Assembly: GCF_023035875.1 (NCBI RefSeq)
Contig: NZ_CP075379.1
Location: 62,001-126,000, forward strand
Direction: 5' to 3'
Source: Borrelia puertoricensis
GTDB taxonomy: Bacteria > Spirochaetota > Spirochaetia > Borreliales > Borreliaceae
Length of the DNA stretch: 64,000 nt
This document shows, one piece after another, positions 1 through 9,289 of the stretch. Numbering within the stretch: position 1 is the first letter of the stretch; each line of letters starts with the position of its first letter. The notes under the pieces were generated by a model. That model was not told the DNA's origin and made no database searches. It saw only the letters and a list, made by a program, of their open reading frames with translations. The position numbers were made by a program, and so were the translations under genes.

Positions 1-1085
1 CTAGAACTAAAAAATTCATCTCTTGCTGTCCTAAATTCTAACAACATATTTGCAACATCAACCTCATCTAACTTAGAAAGCTCATCTTTGCTTAAACTCT
101 TAAATTTATACAAAAATTTAATCAAACTCACAGCATCAATAATATGAGCCTCTTTCATCTTACTAATCTCATAATCTGATTTTATCGCCTTAAGTTCATT
201 AACAATACTCCCTCCAAGTACTGCATTTGGTTTACCAATAGATTCCAATATTTTAACATTACTCTCAACTGATATAAAAAATTTCCCTTCATGATTAATC
301 TCTGCTAAAAACGAATAAAAATTACCATAATCTTCAATCTCAAAACCTTCGGCCTCAAACCTCTCTCTTAACTCAGAATCAAGTTTATCAATATTAATAA
401 AAAGAACATTCTTATATCTCTCACTTCTAGCAATAAACAAAAAAGCATAAAATAAAGCGGATGATTCAATATCCAAACCTCTTAAATTTAAAAGCCAAGC
501 TATTTCATCCAAAGAGCTTATGATAAAAAAATCAATTGCCTTTTCTTCTAATTTTGCATTAACTCTATCAAGCTTATCCGTTCTTCTATCGATTTTTTGA
601 GCTTCACTCAACTCAAATATCTTATTGCTTTCTAAAACGGGTCTATCCTGCCAAATTTTAGAAACTAAATCTTCATGTAAGATCTCAATATCTGTATGTC
701 TACAATTTTGAACCAAATCATTATAAAATTTTATATTAACATCTTCAGAATAAATTCCAAGCCTTAAGCCCTTAAGATTTGCATTTATGTAACTAAAAAT
801 ATCAGGATACCCTTTAACTCCAAGTCTCATCAATTTAAACTCAGTTTCTTCAAGTTCACTCAATGCTTGTAAAAAATACCTACCATCTGTAAAAAGCACT
901 GCCTCTGTTTCTGTAACGATTACTGTCCCAGCACTTCCTGTAAATCCTGTAATAAATTCACGAATATTAAATCTAACATGAGAATATTCACTCATATGTG
1001 GATCATAACTTGCTATTAAATACGCATCGATTTCACTTTTCATCATCAAATTTCTCAATAAAAATATTTTTGTACTAATTCCCAT
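1..1085 (-). CDS. pepP: X-Pro aminopeptidase (M24B family), C-terminal part cut off by the window
   Basis: The reading frame is open from an ATG at 1085 to the window edge, giving about 361 codons; the metal-binding catalytic half lies outside. The visible part has two creatinase-like N-terminal domains, with MGISTKIFLLRNLM at the start, an ITGFTGSAGT segment and TDGRYFLQA, typical of cytosolic M24B aminopeptidase P enzymes that remove the residue before proline. Family proteins are about 590 residues. An AAGGAG ribosome site lies 8-9 bases before the ATG. It is divergent from the HAD gene and shares an inverted-repeat promoter region with it. The family call is good, but catalytic residues cannot be checked here. 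Confidence 0.85.
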   Translation of the reverse strand, partial: MGISTKIFLLRNLMMKSEIDAYLIASYDPHMSEYSHVRFNIREFITGFTGSAGTVIVTETEAVLFTDGRYFLQALSELEETEFKLMRLGVKGYPDIFSYINANLKGLRLGIYSEDVNIKFYNDLVQNCRHTDIEILHEDLVSKIWQDRPVLESNKIFELSEAQKIDRRTDKLDRVNAKLEEKAIDFFIISSLDEIAWLLNLRGLDIESSALFYAFLFIARSERYKNVLFINIDKLDSELRERFEAEGFEIEDYGNFYSFLAEINHEGKFFISVESNVKILESIGKPNAVLGGSIVNELKAIKSDYEISKMKEAHIIDAVSLIKFLYKFKSLSKDELSKLDEVDVANMLLEFRTARDEFFSS

Positions 1086-1121
1086 AAAAGCAAGCTCCTT
1101 AGATTTTAAAAAGTAACTTTT

Positions 1122-1179
1122 ATTTAATTATAACAAATAATTCAATTTTAAAAAATTTCTTTATTTGTTATAATTAAAT
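1122..1179. promoter_or_regulatory. Symmetric divergent promoter in a 19-bp inverted repeat
   Basis: A perfect 19-bp inverted repeat (arms 1122-1140 and 1161-1179, 20-bp spacer) lies between the divergent pepP and HAD genes. Each arm contains an extended -10 element reading TGTTATAAT outward (plus strand 1166-1174; minus strand 1135-1127). Neither has a good -35 hexamer. Predicted starts would be about 26 and 35 bases before the two start codons. A binding site for a dimeric regulator is equally possible. Confidence 0.6.
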
Positions 1180-1206
1180 CCAACGGTAAAATCAAAGGAC
1201 AAAAGT

Positions 1207-2097
1207 ATGAAAGATATTAAGGCTATTATTTCTGATCTTGATGGCACACTTCTACTCTCAAATAGCCAGATAGGAGCTTTTAGTGAGATTGTAATAAAAA
1301 AACTAACAAAAGAAAACAAAAAGTTTATTATTGCAACAGGAAGAAGCAAAAATGAAATAATTTCCCTTACAGAACACTTAAACTCACATGTTTCATTTTT
1401 TATAACATTAAATGGAGCAAGAGTCTACAACAATCAATGGCAGTTGATAAGTAGTTATGACTTGTCCTCTGAAATTGTAAATGAGATTTTAAATCTCAGA
1501 GAGAACAAATACAAAGATATACCCCATTTTTTACAAAAATCTGAAGATATAGATGAAAGGCTTTACGCTGATAACATAACTAAAAATGCTATTAATAATA
1601 TATTTAAAAAACATGCATTGTTAAGGAAACACAAATATATAGAACATGAACTAAAAGATATAAGTATAAAATATCATGAAGTCAACAGTTTTAAAGAAAT
1701 TAAAAACTTTAACAATATAGCAAAAATATTATTACTGCATGATGAAGAACCTCAATTAATAAAATACGAAGCAATAATTTTAGAAAAATACAGAAAAGAA
1801 ATAAATGCTTATTTATCAACACCACACTCACTTGAAATTGTTAATAACAGAGTTTCAAAGGGAAATGCATTAAAAGACGTCCTTAAAAGCATCCATATTA
1901 ATTTAAATGAAGCAATTGCATTTGGAGATGGGTTTAATGATGTTGACATGTTAGAAAATGTAAACAAAGGATTATTAATGGGTAATGCAAATTATAGACT
2001 AAAGAAAATGTTATCATATTTAGAAATAATAGGCACTAATGATAATGAGGCTGTTGCACATTATATTAATGACAACATTTTAGAAGAACCTGTATAG
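1207..2097 (+). CDS. Cof-type HAD-IIB family phosphatase
   Basis: This 296-residue cytosolic protein has the HAD motif I SDLDGTLL near residue 10, where the first Asp is the nucleophile. Motif II is in the IIATGRSK segment near residue 44. Motif IV is AFGDGFNDVDML near residue 238. The long insert between motifs II and III fits the type IIB cap of Cof/YidA sugar-phosphate or nucleotide phosphatases. The substrate cannot be read from the sequence. The length is slightly above the usual 270. It is first in a plus-strand run and is followed 13 bases later by the aminopeptidase. The ATG sits about 26 bases after a predicted extended -10 promoter. Confidence 0.85.
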   Translation: MKDIKAIISDLDGTLLLSNSQIGAFSEIVIKKLTKENKKFIIATGRSKNEIISLTEHLNSHVSFFITLNGARVYNNQWQLISSYDLSSEIVNEILNLRENKYKDIPHFLQKSEDIDERLYADNITKNAINNIFKKHALLRKHKYIEHELKDISIKYHEVNSFKEIKNFNNIAKILLLHDEEPQLIKYEAIILEKYRKEINAYLSTPHSLEIVNNRVSKGNALKDVLKSIHINLNEAIAFGDGFNDVDMLENVNKGLLMGNANYRLKKMLSYLEIIGTNDNEAVAHYINDNILEEPV

Positions 2098-2110
2098 CAT
2101 AGGACACAAT

Positions 2111-3349
2111 ATGAAAACAGATTTAATAAAATATGCAGAGCTCATTATCTTAAAAGGAATTAACTTACAAAAGAATCAATGCGTACTTATTACAGGTTCA
2201 ATTGAAAATTACGAATTTTTAAAAATTCTAGCACAAAAAGCTTATGAATATGGGGCAAAATACGTAGAACTCAATATTGAAGACACTGACATTTTAAAAA
2301 CCAGATTAAAATCATCACCAGAAGATCTCTTAGAGTTTATTCCAGATTTCAAGCATAAATTTTTTGAAGAAATGATAAATGAAAAATGGGCAAAGATACG
2401 AATTGATAACACAGAAAATTTAGACACATTGAAAGATAATGACAGTAAAAAAATATCAAAATACTTTAAAGCACTAAATATAGCATCAAGAAAAGTTTCA
2501 AGTGCAATAATGAATAACGAATTAGCATGGTGCATAATTTGTGCTCCAGGTCCAAAATGGGCTGCAAAAGTTTTAAATAAACCTGAAAATCAAGAAACAT
2601 TAGAAGAATTTTTTAAAATTCAAAAAAAAATCATGTTACTCGACTCAAAAGATCCAATAAAGGCATGGGAAGACCATGGAAAAAAACTTCATCAAAGATG
2701 CGAAATTCTAAATGAACTCAAATTAGAAAAAATAATTTTTAAAAACCAGAAAACAAATTTAGAAATATATCTTCTAGAAAGTTCTATTTGGACAGGAGGA
2801 AGTGAAAAAATAAGAGGAACGGATATTGAATTTAATGCAAATATGCCTACTGAAGAGATTTTTACAACCCCTAATTACAAAAGAACAAATGGAATCATGT
2901 ATGTAACCCGTCCAATAACGGTACTTGGAAACTTAATAACCGGAATATGGCTAGAATTCAGAGATGGAAAAGTAATCAACTTTGGATGTGACAATGAACA
3001 TTCAAGAAACATATTAAAAAAACATATGGAAACTGACATTCAAGCACAATATATAGGAGAAGTTGCATTAGTAGACTGTAACTCTACAATATATCAAAGT
3101 GGTTTAACGTTTTACAATATACTATATGATGAAAATGCAAGTTGCCACATTGCACTGGGCAATGCATATCCCTCTTGTTTAAACAACGGACAAGAACTAA
3201 AGACTGATGATGAAAAATTAGATTATGGCTGTAATGTTTCTTTAATTCATACAGACTTTATGATTGGTAGTAATGACATAAACGTCATTGGCATTGACAA
3301 ATCAAACAAAGAACATACAATAATACAAAATGGACAATTCGTAATATAA
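2111..3349 (+). CDS. M29-family aminopeptidase (thermophilic metallopeptidase type)
   Basis: This 412-residue protein matches the M29 (AmpS/PepS/aminopeptidase T) family over its full length. Expected metal ligands are visible: Glu in the TEEIFTTPNY region, Glu in GEVALVD, His in CHIALGNAYPS, and His plus Asp in LIHTDFMIG close to the C-terminus. It would remove N-terminal residues from peptides in the cytosol, which suits a host-dependent spirochaete that recycles imported peptides. It follows the HAD gene by 13 bases and precedes the DUF212 gene by 17, so all three are likely cotranscribed. No anomaly was seen. Confidence 0.88.
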   Translation: MKTDLIKYAELIILKGINLQKNQCVLITGSIENYEFLKILAQKAYEYGAKYVELNIEDTDILKTRLKSSPEDLLEFIPDFKHKFFEEMINEKWAKIRIDNTENLDTLKDNDSKKISKYFKALNIASRKVSSAIMNNELAWCIICAPGPKWAAKVLNKPENQETLEEFFKIQKKIMLLDSKDPIKAWEDHGKKLHQRCEILNELKLEKIIFKNQKTNLEIYLLESSIWTGGSEKIRGTDIEFNANMPTEEIFTTPNYKRTNGIMYVTRPITVLGNLITGIWLEFRDGKVINFGCDNEHSRNILKKHMETDIQAQYIGEVALVDCNSTIYQSGLTFYNILYDENASCHIALGNAYPSCLNNGQELKTDDEKLDYGCNVSLIHTDFMIGSNDINVIGIDKSNKEHTIIQNGQFVI

Positions 3350-3366
3350 AACGGAGTAATCAAATC

Positions 3367-3834
3367 ATGATAAAAGAGTTATTCACAAATGACCTTTTCC
3401 TGTCTTGTTTCGTTTCAGGCATTATTGCACAAATGATTAAATATATTATTCAAGCAATGAAGACAAAAAAATTCAAAACAAACCCAAAACACCTTTTAAA
3501 AAGCATTTTCTTGGAAACAGGAGGAATGCCCAGTAGCCACTCTTCAACAGTAACAGCTCTTGCCACATCAATATTAATAACAGAAGGAATAAACACTAAC
3601 TTTATCATTGCTCTGGCTTTTGCTTTAATAACAATAAGAGATTCATTCGGAGTCAGATACATGGCAGGGGTTCAAGCAGAATACCTAAACGCTTTGTCAG
3701 AACAATTAAAAATGAAAATCAAAATTGAACCTTTAAAAATCAAAGTGGTTAAGGGACACAAAAAAAAGGAAGTATTTACAGGAATACTTATTGGTATAAT
3801 TTCCGCATGGGTAATATGCAGCCGAATAATATAG
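3367..3834 (+). CDS. DUF212 / divergent PAP2 family membrane protein
   Basis: This 155-residue protein has about four membrane segments. The hallmark GGMPSSHSSTVTAL lies near residues 52-65, and RDSFGVRYMAGVQ near residue 98 corresponds to the second phosphatase-like motif. The family is related to PAP2 phosphatases (acidPPc/VanZ-like), but its substrate is unproved; a lipid or prenyl phosphate is plausible because an undecaprenyl synthase is also encoded in this window. A GGAG ribosome site precedes the ATG. It sits between the aminopeptidase and the membrane lipoprotein gene. Confidence 0.8.
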   Translation: MIKELFTNDLFLSCFVSGIIAQMIKYIIQAMKTKKFKTNPKHLLKSIFLETGGMPSSHSSTVTALATSILITEGINTNFIIALAFALITIRDSFGVRYMAGVQAEYLNALSEQLKMKIKIEPLKIKVVKGHKKKEVFTGILIGIISAWVICSRII

Positions 3835-3866
3835 AATAATATAAATAACAAATTATAAAGGAAAAA

Positions 3867-5336
3867 ATGAAATTACCAAAATTTTTACATATACTGTTAA
3901 TACTATTACTAATCTCTTGCAATATGGCAAAATTTGGAGATTATAAACCAATATACTTCAAAGGAGAAGAAGATTTAAAAACCGCAAATGACTACATAAA
4001 CTCATTAGGATATAAAACAATATCTGAATACACAACAAAAGTAAATATATTAGACTTCCCCAATTTCAAAGAGATAACAATAGACAAATTAATTCACCTT
4101 AATGACTATGATCTTCGCAAAGATCTATTTTTAAAAAAATTATTTAACCTCTTCAATATAGAAAAGAAAAAAATACTTTATGTCGAATCAGCATTCACCA
4201 ATAGCGATCTTAGAAAATTAAAGCAAGATCAAAAGATTGAAGCAGAAATGCACTCACTTAACTACAAAACTAAAATTAAATATTTTTCAAGCATAACATT
4301 CATAACAATTATGATACTTTTATTACTATTAAACATCAAATATGCACCCTTTATAATCCTTTTTCTAATAAGTTCATGTACTATATTCATATTTAGCGAT
4401 GAAATACTATATTTTTATCCTTTAACTATACTCTCTTACCTATTATTTACATTAATTGATAATTTTAATAAAAATTACAATAAAATATACCCAAGAGATA
4501 TTAGCTTCACAGTATTAATTAAGAAAATTAAAATTCCAATATTTTTATTTTTATTTATAGTATTTTACTTTATTGTTATCATTAATTTTCTCACAACCAA
4601 CCTCGAAGCACTTCTGATTGTTTTTGTATCAATATCAACACTTTGTATTTTTTTAATATTCACTTGGATAAAAACTGAAAGCAATCTCAAACACACATTT
4701 TTATCCTTAATTGAAATAAAAGAACAAAAACGAGAAACAAAAATACTAAAATTCAAGATCCTCATACATATAATGTTATTCATAGCATCATTAATGCCAT
4801 TCTTTTATGCACAAAATATACTTAATGATTATAACAACTTAAATTATCTTTACAGTAAAAAATTGAACTATTTTGACTATTTAAACCCCAACAATATTTA
4901 CTTAATGGTAGGACATAATGAAGAAATTCCAAATATTGTGGGTTATATGTATCACATATTTTACCAAAACGAACTTAAATATAAAATCACATCTCAATAT
5001 GGCAAAGTAAACACACATGTAAAAGAAGACTACTTTGAAATAGAAAACAACAAAATAACTATCAACCAAAAAACTGTATACAAAGTAGACAAAGGATTTA
5101 TATCCAAAAACCTTAATAAAGAACTCTCAAAATTATTCTTAGATAATGGAAATCCAATTTTAATATATAAAGAAACACCTGCTAATATTGCAATCAATAA
5201 AGATAATTTTACAACTTTGTTCACTCTCTCATTACCGTTTTTCTTATTGCTATTCCTATTTAAAGCAATAAGATTTACAATTCTTTTAAATATGAGTGAA
5301 AAAAGCTATAAAAAATATATTAGAGGAAATATTTGA
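3867..5336 (+). CDS. Polytopic membrane lipoprotein of unknown function
   Basis: This 489-residue protein starts with a lipoprotein signal (LILLLISC, lipobox Cys near residue 19). A soluble stretch to about residue 140 follows, then a block of roughly seven hydrophobic helices to about residue 315, a hydrophilic domain (about 320-455) and a final helix. I do not recognise the family. Its stop codon overlaps the ATG of the RnfC-RnfD-like gene (TGATG), so translation is likely coupled and the product may belong to the same membrane complex. It shows no RnfG signature (no SGAT flavin site). An AAAGGA ribosome site supports the ATG. The A/C-rich coding composition is like its neighbours. Confidence 0.7.
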   Translation: MKLPKFLHILLILLLISCNMAKFGDYKPIYFKGEEDLKTANDYINSLGYKTISEYTTKVNILDFPNFKEITIDKLIHLNDYDLRKDLFLKKLFNLFNIEKKKILYVESAFTNSDLRKLKQDQKIEAEMHSLNYKTKIKYFSSITFITIMILLLLLNIKYAPFIILFLISSCTIFIFSDEILYFYPLTILSYLLFTLIDNFNKNYNKIYPRDISFTVLIKKIKIPIFLFLFIVFYFIVIINFLTTNLEALLIVFVSISTLCIFLIFTWIKTESNLKHTFLSLIEIKEQKRETKILKFKILIHIMLFIASLMPFFYAQNILNDYNNLNYLYSKKLNYFDYLNPNNIYLMVGHNEEIPNIVGYMYHIFYQNELKYKITSQYGKVNTHVKEDYFEIENNKITINQKTVYKVDKGFISKNLNKELSKLFLDNGNPILIYKETPANIAINKDNFTTLFTLSLPFFLLLFLFKAIRFTILLNMSEKSYKKYIRGNI

Positions 5337-7639
5337 TGTCTAACTCAAAAAAACTAAAAATAAAAAAGCAGTATAAAGTAAATATAGATGAAATTCAAAT
5401 GCCTGAATGTGTTTTAATTCCACTAGAAACAGAAAATGCAAAATCTACAATATACATCATTGAAAATCAAAGAATCACAGAAGGACAAATATTATCAAAA
5501 AATAAAAATGCAGAACTATATACATATTCCCCAATATCTGGAACAATCGAAAAAATATATACAGCTAATCTTCCAGGTGAACACCAATTAAAATCAGCAT
5601 TAATAAGATTTCACGGAAGAATAAAAAACGAACAAGAACTCTCAGTTGAGGAAGAATCAAGAGAAAAAACACTAGAAAAGTTAATTCGACTAGGAATTCC
5701 CTGGTTTAATGAACATTCACTGTTTCAATATGTAAGTAAATGCAAAAAAATAGATAAAATGCTTTTCTTAATAAATGGTAAAGATCCATTCACAAATATC
5801 TCAGAAATATTAATAAAAGAAAAATTAGATGAAATTATTTATGGTTTTAAAACAATAGACAAAATATTTAAATTCAAAGAAATATTAATAGTACTTAGCA
5901 ACTATCACTTAAAAAAAGAACTTGCAAACTTAAATATATTTCAAGACAAAAGATTAACTATCAAATTAATTCCCAATACTTCATATCCATATTCAAATCA
6001 TGAAGTAATCATGCACTTTTTATACAATGAAGAGAGCATAAAAAATAATATAAATCCAAATAAAAACATACTTTTAGCTAATGTCGAAGACCTTTATAAT
6101 GTATATAGGACACTCAAAACAAACTCCCCGTATAAAGAAAAGTTTATAACCATAAACGGCAACAAAAAAATACAAAGTAAACTAATCAAAGTAAAAATTG
6201 GAACATCTATCCAACAAATAATAAATGAAGATATTGATACAAAAAAATATGACATATTTATAAACAATCCTGCAAATAAGATAAAAATAAACAATCTAAA
6301 TATACCTATAACAAGAGATATATACAGCATTACAATATTAAAAAAAGAATCAATATTGAGTAAAATAAAATTCTTAAAAACACCTAGTTTTTCACCACTA
6401 TATATGGAAGGAATTATTTTATCAAAGATTAAGGGCAAAAATAACATTTCTAATAAACAATTACAATATCTGCAATATACTGAAACTGAAACAGAAGATG
6501 AAATAAACAAAGTAAAAAAAGAAATAAAGGAAAAGATTTTAAATTTAAGCCTCAACAATGAACCAATATACACTGAGAATAACTTAAAAGATATCTATTT
6601 AACCATTATCCTAGCCTTAATACCTAGTTTAATATTCTCTTTTACAAACAACATAAAATTTTTAATTGATACTTTAATATTAACAATGATAAGCTTGTGC
6701 TCATATATTCCAATAATGCTAAAATCCAAACATAAATATCTCTCATTCTTTATATATACTTCATTAATTATCAATATAATCTTACCTTTAAATTTCCCTA
6801 TCATATTAAAAATAATGACATTACTTTTTACATTTTTAGTATTTTTTTATTTCTCAAAGCTTTCCAAATTTCTTGTAAACCCCATATTAATATCGTTCAT
6901 GTTTTTATTACTAAACTTTCCATCAAGTTTTAAGAATACATATTCTAAAAAACTCTCAGAGCAAGAAGATATAATTCCTACCTGGAATAAAATAATGCAG
7001 AAAAGTTCAAACACTCAAAATTTAGAAAGCCTAAAAGAATTTAAAAGATACGAAAACAAGCACATTGATATGATTGAAAAATTTATAAATGACAATATAT
7101 TATCTAATCTAAATATAATGATACCAAGATTTCACGTTGAAAACTTGTTAGGATTACAAAACGAAAAATATTTATCCCCCATTTTGATTTACATTGGTTT
7201 CTCATTTATTCTTGAAAAATTTATCATAAATAAATTAATACCACTATCTTTTTATGTAAGTCTGCTACTAATTGCTTATATCCTCAAAAGTCTTGGTCTT
7301 TACAGTTATATAAGTTTTGATATGCTAACTCTAATAATATCACCAATTCCAATGATTTTAGTATTTACAATGAGCACAGAATTACAAATAGCCCCCCCTT
7401 TTAAATTTGAACAAATACTTTATGGAATTACATTATCTTTAGCATATTTTATAACATTAAGCTATATTCCACTTGAAACTTTAGCAGCTGTAATATCCAT
7501 TTTTATCCTACAGATAAGTTCAACATTAATAAAAAAATATAGCTTAACATTTCAGATTAAAAAAATATTGCATCATTTAAGCATGAATCAAGCAAAAACA
7601 ATAAAATATAAAAACGAAAATGGAGAAGAAATTATATAA
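5336..7639 (+). CDS. RnfC-RnfD-like fusion lacking cofactor motifs
   Basis: I use the ATG at 5336 (AGAGGA site 8 bases upstream; an in-frame TTG lies at 5333), giving 767 residues. Residues about 10-95 look like the RnfC barrel-sandwich domain (VLIPL, TEGQIL, SPISGTIEKI). Residues 145-295 follow the RnfC core: NGKDPF where RnfC has NGxECEPY, then YPYSNHEVI, NVED and PYKEKFITINGN ending at GTS. No CxxC clusters exist, so the two 4Fe-4S clusters are absent, and the GGAxFPT flavin/NADH loop is replaced by GIPWFNEH. Residues from about 415 to 740 are membrane helices resembling RnfD, especially LLGLQNEKYLSPIL and MSTELQIAPPFKFEQILYG (RnfD: MATDPVTxPTTxxGxxIFG). The redox role is probably lost or altered. 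The alignments are from memory. Confidence 0.68.
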   Translation: MSNSKKLKIKKQYKVNIDEIQMPECVLIPLETENAKSTIYIIENQRITEGQILSKNKNAELYTYSPISGTIEKIYTANLPGEHQLKSALIRFHGRIKNEQELSVEEESREKTLEKLIRLGIPWFNEHSLFQYVSKCKKIDKMLFLINGKDPFTNISEILIKEKLDEIIYGFKTIDKIFKFKEILIVLSNYHLKKELANLNIFQDKRLTIKLIPNTSYPYSNHEVIMHFLYNEESIKNNINPNKNILLANVEDLYNVYRTLKTNSPYKEKFITINGNKKIQSKLIKVKIGTSIQQIINEDIDTKKYDIFINNPANKIKINNLNIPITRDIYSITILKKESILSKIKFLKTPSFSPLYMEGIILSKIKGKNNISNKQLQYLQYTETETEDEINKVKKEIKEKILNLSLNNEPIYTENNLKDIYLTIILALIPSLIFSFTNNIKFLIDTLILTMISLCSYIPIMLKSKHKYLSFFIYTSLIINIILPLNFPIILKIMTLLFTFLVFFYFSKLSKFLVNPILISFMFLLLNFPSSFKNTYSKKLSEQEDIIPTWNKIMQKSSNTQNLESLKEFKRYENKHIDMIEKFINDNILSNLNIMIPRFHVENLLGLQNEKYLSPILIYIGFSFILEKFIINKLIPLSFYVSLLLIAYILKSLGLYSYISFDMLTLIISPIPMILVFTMSTELQIAPPFKFEQILYGITLSLAYFITLSYIPLETLAAVISIFILQISSTLIKKYSLTFQIKKILHHLSMNQAKTIKYKNENGEEII

Positions 7640-7642
7640 ATT

Positions 7643-8212
7643 ATGAAAAATAGTTTAATAATGTATCTATTAGTAAATAATCTATTACTAATACACTTTA
7701 TCGGAATTGAAGACATAAAAATCAACAATAACAAGACATTATCAAAAAAGTATTTGGTCGTTATAATAACTTCTTTATTAATTTATTCAAGTCTTTTTTA
7801 CGTTTATAAATTATTCTCAGAACATAACTTATTATTTATAATACCAATTATATATATAACATTGATCTATATACTAACGATAATACTAAAAACATTAAAC
7901 AATATCTTAATTGTTTACAACAACAAATCAAAATATTCAAACGACTTTCTGCTATCCAATAGTAGTTTAATTGCAATAACATTCTTTGCATTAGATAAAA
8001 GTCATAACTTTTTAGAAGGCATTAAAATAATCATTTTATCTTCATTCAGTATCTTAATAGCTCTTATATTAATAACCCTAACAAAGAAAAGTTTTGAAAA
8101 AAAATTAACATCAAAAATATTAGCCAATGAAACAATATATTTTTTTATAATGTTCATTTTATCTTTAATTCCAAATATAATTATGTTAATAAATAATATC
8201 GAGGGTTTATAA
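7643..8212 (+). CDS. RnfA/RnfE (NqrD/E)-like membrane protein without the cluster cysteines
   Basis: This 189-residue protein has six predicted helices and the length of RnfA/RnfE. MYLLVNNLLLIHFIGI matches the RnfA start (LVNNFVLVKFLGLCPF), and LDKSHNFLEGIKIIILSSFS matches the conserved GHNFLQSALYGFSAA region. RnfA/NqrE proteins use Cys in LGLC and TNCA to hold a membrane Fe-S cluster; here the positions read IGIED and SNSS, and the whole protein has no Cys. It starts 3 bases after the RnfC-RnfD-like gene, and its TAA overlaps the prfB ATG (TAATG). It is likely a partner of the upstream gene products. The true function is unknown. Confidence 0.7.
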   Translation: MKNSLIMYLLVNNLLLIHFIGIEDIKINNNKTLSKKYLVVIITSLLIYSSLFYVYKLFSEHNLLFIIPIIYITLIYILTIILKTLNNILIVYNNKSKYSNDFLLSNSSLIAITFFALDKSHNFLEGIKIIILSSFSILIALILITLTKKSFEKKLTSKILANETIYFFIMFILSLIPNIIMLINNIEGL

Positions 8213-9289
8213 TGAGAGAAAAAATAAATGAACTTTTGGAACAAATTGAAAATGTATGGAGGAAACTTTGACAGCAATAAGATCAAGATAGAACTTAAAG
8301 AATATGAAAAACAAATGAATGATGAAAATTTTTGGAATGATAATAAAAAAGCACAAGAGATCCTTAAAAATCAAAATATTTTAAAAGCCAAAATTGAACC
8401 TTGGGAAGATTTGATATGTAAACTCAAAGACTTAAGAGAACTCTGCGAAATTGCAGAAAACGAAGAAGATACAGCGCTAATCGATCAAGACATTAATAAA
8501 CTAAAAGAACAGTATAAGCATCTCCTAACATTATCTTATTTTAAAGAAGATATTGATATCAATAATGCATTCTTGACAATACACTCAGGAGCAGGTGGCA
8601 CAGAAGCTTGTGATTGGGTTAGCATGTTATATAGAATATACCTAAGATATTCTGAAAGACATGGGTACAAAACAGAAATCATAGACTTACTTGAAGCTGA
8701 GGGGGGCATTAAATCTGTTACAATTGAAATAAAAGGAGAATATGCTTACGGATTTTTAAAAAGTGAAGTAGGAATACATCGTCTTGTAAGAATTTCTCCT
8801 TTTGACGCTGCAAAAAAGAGACACACATCTTTTGCATCTGTTTTCATTGATCCTGTAATTGATGATAAAATTGAAATAACAATTAAACCAGAAGATATTA
8901 GAGTTGATACATATAGAGCCTCAGGAGCAGGAGGGCAACATGTCAATAAAACATCTTCTGCTGTTAGAATTACACACCTTCAAACGGGAATAGTAACTCA
9001 ATCTCAAACCGATAGAAGCCAACATAGAAATAAAGATCTAGCAATGAGAGTATTAAAATCAAAACTTTATGAACACTACAAAGTACTAGAACAACAAAAA
9101 AATAAATCTAAACAAGAGGAGAAAAAAGATATATCTTGGGGCAATCAAATAAGATCTTACATCTTTCAACCCTATACTTTAGTCAAAGATCACAGAACAA
9201 AATTTGAAAATCCAAACATCATATCTGTTATGGATGGAAACATTGATAACTTTATAGAAGAATATCTTAAATGGAAAAATCTAAGTTAA
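8212..9289 (+). CDS. prfB: Peptide chain release factor 2, with programmed +1 frameshift
   Basis: The gene starts at the ATG at 8212 (MREKINELLEQIENVWRKL) and hits an in-frame UGA at 8269-8271. The context is GGAGG-AAA-CUU-UGA-C: an internal Shine-Dalgarno-like site three bases before the slippery CUU, as in classical RF2 autoregulation. After the +1 shift the frame continues as DSNKIK from 8270 to the stop at 9289, giving about 358 residues. The RF2 tripeptide SPF (RISPFDAAKKRH) and the catalytic GGQ (SGAGGQHVNK) are present. The product ends translation at UGA and UAA. A simple ORF call begins wrongly at 8228. The start overlaps the preceding stop. Confidence 0.95.

Noticed and set aside
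2242..2535. Minus-strand 97-codon frame in the aminopeptidase gene
   Set aside because: Antisense shadow; the sense strand encodes a full-length family match.
6094..6573. 159-codon minus-strand frame opposite the RnfC-RnfD-like gene
   Set aside because: It lies wholly inside a supported gene, has no ribosome site and its Phe/Ile-rich product mirrors the sense codons.
5336..7639. Assignment of the RnfC-RnfD-like gene to NqrA-NqrB
   Set aside because: The YP..EVI, NVED and FITING order fits RnfC better than NqrA, although NqrA also lacks ferredoxin clusters; kept as a secondary option.
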